Assembly: GCA_965115815.1 (NCBI GenBank)
Contig: OZ220465.1
Location: forward strand, 620,001 to 684,000
Length of the DNA stretch: 64,000 bases
Direction of reading: 5' to 3'
Source: VXPW01 sp965115815
GTDB taxonomy: Bacteria; Pseudomonadota; Alphaproteobacteria; TMED109
Shown here: positions 58,310 to 64,000 of the stretch, one piece after another
Numbering within the stretch: position 1 is the first letter of the stretch
How the letters are laid out: every line of letters begins with the position of its first letter
Translations under genes and position numbers: made by a program
The notes under the pieces: model-generated
Told to the model about the DNA's origin: nothing
The model's database searches: none
What the model saw: the letters and a program-made list of their open reading frames with translations, nothing else

Positions 58310-58420
58310 CCGCTACTTCTGCAGGCCGCAGCCGCTGCGGCCGCCGGCCGGGATTCGCGCCGACATCCCGGCCCCGGAGGGGGATGCGGCGGGCCTGCCG
58401 GCCGAGAGGGTTGGTGGCCG
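58310..58420 (+). pseudogene. hsdM-like 3' scrap 1
   Basis: The frame reads FNRYFCRPQPLRPPAGIRADIPAPEGDAAGLPAERVGG. It resembles the C-terminal tail of type I restriction-system methyltransferases (F.RYFYKPQPLR....IRADI.ALE). The same tail recurs at about 60045-60145. Everything upstream is missing. Confidence 0.45.
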
Positions 58421-58462
58421 GACCGAGGAGACGATGTCAGAGCATGATTCAAAATTCCATAT

Positions 58463-59395
58463 AATCAGTAGGTTACGGTTTTCCCGAGGGTTTCGGCCCG
58501 TCCGAGGCGGCGCACCAGGATGCGGATCACGGCCCGTTGCAGCCATGCCAGCGAGCTCTCCAGCCGTCGTTCGTAGTCCTTCGCCAGACGTCGGCAGCGG
58601 CCCAGCCAGCCGAAAAACCGCTCGACGATCCAGCGTCGCGGAAGCACCTCGAAACCCTTCTGTTCCTTGGGTTGTGTCACGATCTCGAGGTCCGGGGCGT
58701 CCGGCATCGCGGCCCGGGCTTGGGCCCGTTTGGGGCCGCGGTACCCTCCGTCTGCCCAGACCTTCTGCAGGCTCGGCATGGTCGTACGCAGTTCGGCGAT
58801 GACCGCCGGCGCACCCTCCCGATCCGGCACGTTGGCGGGGTGCACCTGCAGGACCAGGGGGAGCCCGAGGGTGTCGACCACCGCGTGCCGCTTTCTCCCC
58901 TTGATCTTTTTCCCACCGTCCTAGCCACTCGGCCCACCGCTCTCCGTCGTCTTCACGGACGGACTGTCGATCACCCCCGCCGTCGTCGTCGAACGCCGGC
59001 CCTCCAGCTCCCGGGCCGGACCCCGCAACGTCGCCACGAGATCCCCATACAGGCCTGGTTCCGCCACCGGTAAAACTAGTACCGGACCGTCGAAGTCGCG
59101 GGAAACAGGGCGATAACGCACGCCACTGGCAACCCGTCATCCACGGGTACAGCAGCGCATTCACCACTTCGCGCAGGTCTACCTCACGGGGACGACCCGT
59201 CGACGACGGGGCCGGAAGCAGCGGCTCCAAACGAGCCCATTCCGCGTCGGTCCGATCGCTTTCGAAGCGGTCTCCCCGACGCTGATACTTCGCACGAGCG
59301 GTCTCGCTCCCAGCCATGGCATCCTCCCGATGTCGTTGCCAGCCACATCGTAGAGGCTCGAATCAGGGCCGCTCCATAGTTTCCGCACAGGCTCT
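58463..59395 (-). mobile_element. IS5-like element (degraded)
   Basis: The right end is set at the point where similarity to 31040-31375 ends (GAGCCTGTGCGGAAACTATGG, minus strand, about 59395). That is two bases before the hicB ATG. The left end is approximate. Confidence 0.68.
58465..59317 (-). pseudogene. IS5-family transposase, broken
   Basis: From ATG 59317 the frame reads FESDRTDAEWARLEPLLPAPSSTGRPREVDLREVVNALLYPWMTGCQWRAL. After a shift near 59105 it reads RDFDGPVLVLPVAE and VIDSPSVKTTESGGPSG, then a TAG (58923-58921) where the family has Tyr. The last part follows in frame: DGGKKIKGRKRHAVVDTLGLPLVL, VWADGGYRGPK and LPRRWIVERFFGWLGRCRRLAKDYE. All catalytic regions are visible but split. 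Confidence 0.82.
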
Positions 59396-59396
59396 C

Positions 59397-59607
59397 ATGA
59401 CCGAAATCATCTTTGAAGTGATCAGACGAAGTGGACGGCTGTTGCTCGGCCAGTGCCGTCGGGTACGGTATCCACACCCAGGGAGATTCCCGCGAGGAGA
59501 TTCGGAACAACGTCAAGGAGGCCGTCGATTGCTGCTTTGACGGCACGTTGCCTCGTCCGAAGCTCATCCGGTTGCACTTCGTGCGCGGCGAGGTTCTTGC
59601 GGCATGA
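59397..59607 (+). pseudogene. hicB: HicB-type antitoxin, frameshifted
   Basis: ATG 59397 starts MTEIIFEV. A one-base shift then leads to DEVDGCCSASAVGYGIHTQGDSREEIRNNVKEAVDCCFDGTLPRPKLIRLHFVRGEVLAA, a full HicB fold. The stop overlaps the hicA ATG (ATGA), the usual coupling. The IS5-like element ends at its start codon and has probably removed its promoter. Confidence 0.82.
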
Positions 59608-59837
59608 AGTTGCCCGCAATGTGGGCGGGGCGAGGGTGTGGGCGGCCCTTCGACACTTGGAATACGACGCTGTGGGACAAAGAGGCTCACACGTACGGAT
59701 CACTGCCCGGATCAACGGAGAGCATCACGAAGTGATCCCGCTGCAAACTCCGATCAGAGCCGGAATCCTGTCGAGCATACTCAAGAGCATTGCCCGGCAT
59801 CACCTTTGAAGAAATTGTCCGTGAACTTGATCTGTGA
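59604..59837 (+). pseudogene. hicA: HicA-type mRNA interferase toxin, frameshifted
   Basis: After MKLP the frame shifts to RNVGGARVWAALRHLEYDAVGQRGSHVRITARINGEHHEVIPLQTPIRAGILSSILKSIARHHL, which keeps the catalytic His of GSHVR. A second shift near 59806 precedes TFEEIVRELDL and the stop. Two shifts make a working toxin unlikely, which fits a dead antitoxin beside it. Confidence 0.82.
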
Positions 59838-59839
59838 AA

Positions 59840-60145
59840 GCGGCGCCGTTACGGGCCTTCACGGGCACCGGCAAGCCCACCGTTGTGGAATACCAACCGG
59901 ACGGCGGCCTGTGCGACACCGAGCGGGTCCCGCTACAGGCGGAAGGTTGCGTCGAAGCCTTCCTGCGCCACGAGAGGTTCCGTTTTGGACGTCGGACTCT
60001 TGGTACAGGCCCGACAGCGTCAGGTCCTGCTGCGAAACAGCGTCGACCGCTGCTGCTGCAAGCCGCAGCCGCTGGACGGGAATCGCGCCGACCACCTGGC
60101 TCTGAAGGGAGATGCGGCGAGCCTGCCGGCCGAGATTGATCGGAC
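59840..60145 (+). pseudogene. hsdM-like 3' scrap 2
   Basis: Fragments VVEYQPDGGLCDTERVPLQAEGCVEAFLRHE, WYRPDSV and CKPQPLDGNRADHLALKGDAASLPAEI, in several frames, match the end of type I DNA methyltransferases (VEY.PD..L.DTE.VPL.EEGGIEAF.RRE ... FYKPQPLR). It repeats the tail seen at 58310-58420. Confidence 0.5.
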
Positions 60146-60614
60146 GCCGGCCTTGACTGCCGCCATGGCTGCCGGACGCTTGGGCAGCCGTCGTGACAGG
60201 AACGATCGGTCTCCGTAGCCATGGCGAGGATTGTTATTGAGATTTGACGAAGAGAACTTGATGCAAATGGTCCGATAGTCGGCAGGCGTTTTCGGGACCA
60301 TGGATTCCGTGTCGCGGGCAGGTCGCTGGAAGGCCTGTCGATGGGGCGGATTCAGGGGCGGAGTTCCCTCACGAACCAACCGGGAGGAGCACCCGGCTCT
60401 CCGGTTTGCCCGAAGCTCCTCAAGCGCGTTCCCTCTACGGACGATTGTCTTGGCCGGAGGCCCGGTCGGCAAGGGTGAATCCGCAGGAGCGCGACGGTCC
60501 ATGCCGACCGGTTGCGTTCCCGTCGATCGCCGGATGCGAACCCGGGGCCGCGGTGCAGGCAGCTTCACGCCGCCGGCTGCTCCGGGTTTCCATCGTTCTC
60601 CTTGCTTCGGGATT
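60146..60614. other. No gene seen
   Basis: An unassigned stretch, somewhat less GC-rich at 60215-60300. No terminator or IS end identified. Confidence 0.4.
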
Positions 60615-61724
60615 TCAGTCAAGCTCGGCCGTCTTGGCGTGTTCGACTAGATCGAAATCGATCTCGGCACCGATGCCGGGACGGTTCGGCGGGTAGACCA
60701 AGCCGTCGGCATCCGGGGTCAGATCCTCGACGATGCCGTACTTCTGGGCGTCGGTCGGCAGCAACACTTCGAAGAACTGGGTGTTGGGTATCGCGGCGCA
60801 AACATGCAGGTTGGCCCAGTTGTTGTGCGAGTTGCCTCCATGATGAATCTCGTAGTTCATCCCGAATGCTTCGGCAAGATGCGCGGTTTTCAGAATCCCG
60901 GTAATGCCGCCCTTGACGGCCACGTCTCCGCGCAGGTAATCGGTTGCTCGCATCATGATCCAGGGAACGTAGGCGGTGAAGCCGCCCGGAGAATATTCGG
61001 TTGCCATGAGCGGGATATCCAGCTTTTCGCGCAGCTTGACACAGTTGTAGATGTCGTCGTCGGCCAGTGGATCCTCGTACCAGTGGAATTCGAGTTCCTC
61101 GATGGCGCGGCCGACGCGGACCGCTTGGGGAAAGGAATAGCTCCAGGTTGAATCCAGCATGATTCGGTAGTCGTTTCCGACCGCCTTCCGCACTGCGCGG
61201 CACACGTGGATGTCTTCCTCCCAGCGTGTCGGCGGGTGAATCTTGTATGCCGCCCATCCGGCCTCCCGGATCCTGACGGCCTCCTCGGCATAGGCCTCGG
61301 CGGACGGCAGCACTGCCGATGATGCATACGCCGGCACACTGTTCCGGTACGTGCCGATCAGCTGGTGCACGGGCAATCCCGAAGCCTTCCCGGCCAGATC
61401 CCAGAGCGCGACGTCGGCCGCACCGATGGCTCGCCACGACACGGAGCGGTTGCGGTGACAGAGATCCTCGTACAATCGTTCCCGGTCCAGCGGATTGCGG
61501 TCCATCAGAATCGGCTTCAGATGGCGGATGAAGTCGGAACCGTCGGCCTGTGCGCCGTCGAGCGCTGATCCCAGGAATGCGTGGCCCTCCAGTCCTTCGT
61601 CGCTCCGGATCGACACCAGTCCCAACTCGCTGGCGCCGCCGAAGGTGCCGGTGTGGCGATTGTACGTCGTGGCGGGAATACCCTCCCACCGGAACAGCGT
61701 GACGCGAACGTCGGTGATCTTCAT
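60615..61724 (-). CDS. Mandelate racemase/muconate lactonizing-type enolase-superfamily enzyme
   Basis: The 369-residue protein starts at ATG 61724 behind a strong GGAGGA. It has the capping domain (1-125) and a TIM-barrel with superfamily residues: K161-I-H163 (general acid/base), metal ligands D191 (IMLDSTW), E217 (WYEDPL) and E243 (ATEY), and H294/H295 in EIHHGGNSHNN. These suit abstraction of a proton alpha to a carboxylate, as in sugar-acid dehydratases. Exact substrate cannot be read. The SDR gene upstream on the same strand fits a sugar-acid or alcohol catabolic pair. Confidence 0.88.
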   Translation of the reverse strand: MKITDVRVTLFRWEGIPATTYNRHTGTFGGASELGLVSIRSDEGLEGHAFLGSALDGAQADGSDFIRHLKPILMDRNPLDRERLYEDLCHRNRSVSWRAIGAADVALWDLAGKASGLPVHQLIGTYRNSVPAYASSAVLPSAEAYAEEAVRIREAGWAAYKIHPPTRWEEDIHVCRAVRKAVGNDYRIMLDSTWSYSFPQAVRVGRAIEELEFHWYEDPLADDDIYNCVKLREKLDIPLMATEYSPGGFTAYVPWIMMRATDYLRGDVAVKGGITGILKTAHLAEAFGMNYEIHHGGNSHNNWANLHVCAAIPNTQFFEVLLPTDAQKYGIVEDLTPDADGLVYPPNRPGIGAEIDFDLVEHAKTAELD

Positions 61725-62298
61725 GATTCCTCCGGCCGGACCGGCATGGTGTGGATCGCGTGCCCGGCCCCGCTGTCGCGGACCCCGGCACGCGACAGCG
61801 TACTCTGCTCGCTGTGCACGGAGGATCTCGGCCCGGGATTCTTCGGTGTCCGCCGTTTGCCGGACGACACGGGCCGGGCTGACAGGGGGTGGGGTCCTGA
61901 CCGGCGGGCACCGCCGGATGGCGGGATCCGTCGCGCCGCACCGCGCCGCTCGGGCCCTCGCGAGGACGGTCCGGCGCGGGTTCGGCGAGTACCGGCGCAT
62001 CGGTCCCGCCCGGTTGACGGAAGGGCGAGACCGGCCGTCTTCCCGGGTCGTGGCCTGACAGCGTTCCGGACGGAAATCGGGACGGTCCTGGCGAATCGTG
62101 GTCCCGTCCATGCTTCCATTCGGACCCTGCAGTCCGGGGTTCCGGTGAGTTCCGGCGGTCACAGGACATCATGACACCCGGCACCGCCTGTGGCGCACCC
62201 GCTTTCGGCGGTTCGGTTCCGTACTGCAGAGACGCCTTGGCCGTTCCCGCCGGAACTACAGCATCGCGCCGCCGTCGGTGGTGCGTCAGATTCTGGGG
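61725..62298. other. Intergenic, no gene seen
   Basis: Between the SDR stop and the enolase-superfamily start, with no recognised coding sequence. It is long for an operon spacer, so the two genes may have separate promoters. Confidence 0.45.
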
Positions 62299-63066
62299 TT
62301 ACGGCAACGTGACCAAGCCGCCCGAGGTCACGAAGGTCTGACCGGTGACGAAGTCTGCGGCGTCGCTCAGCAGGAAGTAGGTCAGCTTGGCCACATCGTC
62401 GGGTTGTCCGGCGCGGGCTGCAGGGGTGGATGCGATGATGCGTGCGCGCATTTCCTCGCTCATATCCTTGGTCATGTCGGTGTCGATGAGACCTGGTGCA
62501 ACACAGTTCACCCGAATCGCCGGTCCGAGCGCCATGGCACAATTCCGGGCGAAGGCAATGACCGCAGCCTTCGACGTTCCGTATGCGATCAGGCGATCCG
62601 GCCGAATACGGTTCGGAGCAATGCCGTTGATGGAAGAGATGCAGACGATTCGCCCGTACTTCCGGGTCAGCATGCGTTCCTTCGCGCGCCACACGCAGTG
62701 GAACGTGCCGTCCAGATTGACCGACAGGATGCGTCGCCACACGTCGGGGGTCATGTCGATGCTGTCCTCGAAGGAGGCAATGCCTGCATTGGCCACCAAG
62801 AGATCGACCGCATTGCGTTGCGCTTCGATCGCATCGTACAGGGCCCCGGTGGCCTTCAGCGAGGAGATGTCGGCCTGAAACAGACCGCCTTCGCCGCCTT
62901 CGGCAGTGATCTGCTCAAGGGTTTCGGCTGCCTCTCCGGGACTAGATGCATGGTTGATGGCCACCCAAGCGCCGGCCCGTGCCAGTCGTCTGCAGATGGC
63001 CCTGCCGATTCCGCGGGATCCACCGGTTACGAGGGCCGTCCTTCCGGTTAGATCCCGATCCTGCAC
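62299..63066 (-). CDS. Short-chain dehydrogenase/reductase
   Basis: The 255-residue classical SDR begins at GTG 63066 (QDRDLTGRTALVTGGSRGIG); a longer frame upstream lacks family similarity. The Rossmann motif is TGGSRGIG (14-21), with N93-A-G, Ser144/145 in CISSING, and Y162xxxK166. The C-terminal QPDDVAKLTYFLLSDAADFVTGQTFVTSGGLVTLP is standard. It is an NAD(P)-dependent oxidoreductase, close to the 3-oxoacyl-ACP reductase-like (FabG) branch. Substrate unknown; the neighbour suggests sugar-derived compounds. Confidence 0.92.
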   Translation of the reverse strand: MQDRDLTGRTALVTGGSRGIGRAICRRLARAGAWVAINHASSPGEAAETLEQITAEGGEGGLFQADISSLKATGALYDAIEAQRNAVDLLVANAGIASFEDSIDMTPDVWRRILSVNLDGTFHCVWRAKERMLTRKYGRIVCISSINGIAPNRIRPDRLIAYGTSKAAVIAFARNCAMALGPAIRVNCVAPGLIDTDMTKDMSEEMRARIIASTPAARAGQPDDVAKLTYFLLSDAADFVTGQTFVTSGGLVTLP

Positions 63067-63889
63067 GAAGTCGTGTCCCCCGTAGCACCCGGCCGCACGG
63101 GCGCCGAACCCGGCAGCCGTCGCAATGCTGGCCGTCCGTTCCCCATGGCGGGACGGTTCCCGCAACCCGGGTCGCGGGCGAACTCCGATGATATTCGGAT
63201 GCGCTGGGTTTCCAAGCCGGCTTGAACAGGGTGCTGCCACGGGTGTCGGGGATTCCCACACGGCCTCACGCTTCTGTCAGGCCGTGGCCGCCCCGGGATC
63301 ATCCCTCGCCAAGATCCCGGGAGATCCGCCGCCGGAGTTCTGCCGGTTTCGGGGGTGTACGCCGGCTTCCCGATCGCATCCGTGCGGGAATCGGTTCCGA
63401 CCGAAACCGTCATTCCGCAGGCTGTTCCGGTTCTCGGGTGCGATCGCGACCTCGCGGGGATCGGAAGGGACCTCGACGGCCCGGGGTCCGCTCGTGCATC
63501 CGTTCCGGCGCGGCATCGCTCCGGGAAAGGCACGGGCTCCGCGGACCTCCGGTCGCATGCGTGAACGGTGCCGGGAGGCCTGGTCAACGTCGCCTCCCAG
63601 CCCGTTGCGTATTGAGACTGCCTTCAGGATCAGCTAAGGTTGCACCGATGGGTCTGCTGCGGTCTTGCGGGATCGGCCGTGGCCCCGAATTCGGCACGGG
63701 AGAATGCAGGTCATGACGGGGATGGCGGGCGATGTCGAGGCGCATGACCTGCGGTGGTCCGGGCGGGGCGTGAGCGCCTCCCGCGCGCGCGAACCCGAAC
63801 TCGTTCTACCCCCTGCACCATTCACGCGCGCGATTTCCAGTGCCAGCCGCCTCCCCCCCCCCTCAAGAGTCCGGGCGCGGGATTGAGCC
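63067..63889. other. No gene seen (about 0.8 kb)
   Basis: No convincing reading frame, RNA or repeat. It probably holds divergent control regions for the SDR gene and the gene beginning at 63890. Confidence 0.45.
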
Positions 63890-64000
63890 GGTGGGCGCCC
63901 TCGGGAGAACCGCCCGCCGCCTGAGCGCGGGACTCGCTGCCCTCTTTCTCATCGCGCTGTGCGCCGCCCTCGCGCCGCAGGACGCGCGGGCGCAGGTCCC
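63890..64000 (+). CDS. Start of a secreted protein (continues outside window)
   Basis: From GTG 63890 the frame gives an Arg-containing N-region, a hydrophobic core (LSAGLAALFLIALCAALA) and a probable cleavage site after DARA. Only 37 residues are visible, so the function cannot be named and the start codon is tentative. Confidence 0.5.

Overview
The window is very GC-rich and looks alphaproteobacterial. Three signals point that way: a circularly permuted, two-piece type tmRNA gene (ssrA); an alphaproteobacterial-type SspB gene directly downstream of it; and a DUF2840-traF-relaxase-traG-copG-trbBCDEJLFGI conjugation cluster, a gene order typical of alphaproteobacterial islands. Two promoters of that cluster also carry GTTC-N7-GTTC, the LexA box of this class. 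The dense load of insertion sequences and broken genes, including sucA and sucB, suggests a lineage under relaxed selection, possibly host-associated. That last point is inference.

Layout. 1-3.7 kb is chromosomal core: an AAA+/DUF4143 ATPase (cut by the window edge), class I fumarase, SspB and ssrA, all on the minus strand. 3.9-17.9 kb is a compact, translationally coupled plus-strand type IV secretion/conjugation module (relaxase, coupling protein, TrbB-TrbI). No integrase, replication gene, trbH or trbK was seen. 17.9-19.7 kb shows no convincing gene. 19.7-23.8 kb holds an RTX calcium-binding secreted protein and CinA.

24-31.4 kb and 35.5-48.8 kb are nested and decaying mobile elements: IS630, a DUF4338 (DruA-like)/ISAs1 fusion transposon in three copies, IS66-like, IS5-like and IS4-like elements, ISNCY-type elements, group II intron pieces, and a ~195-bp MITE in two copies. 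Between them lies a Slam (DUF560) outer-membrane gene with its surface lipoprotein cargo (31.7-35.2 kb). A second lipoprotein lies at 49.1-51.0 kb. It has nearly the same promoter, signal peptide and Ala-rich stalk but a different body.

54.7-56.7 kb holds sucB and sucA remnants. 57-64 kb holds a glutathione S-transferase, decayed hicAB and hsdM remnants around an IS5-like copy, a mandelate racemase/muconate lactonizing-type enzyme, an SDR dehydrogenase, and the start of a secreted protein.

The main structural result is that the two near-identical ISNCY copies (about 41.64-43.46 kb and 52.84-54.66 kb) lie in opposite orientation, and the DNA between them (43.46-52.84 kb) appears to have been inverted. 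Flipping it back rejoins sucB, rejoins an IS630 copy, and completes a DruA/ISAs1 transposon. It also restores 8-bp target duplications at both ISNCY sites and puts both surface lipoprotein genes on the same strand.
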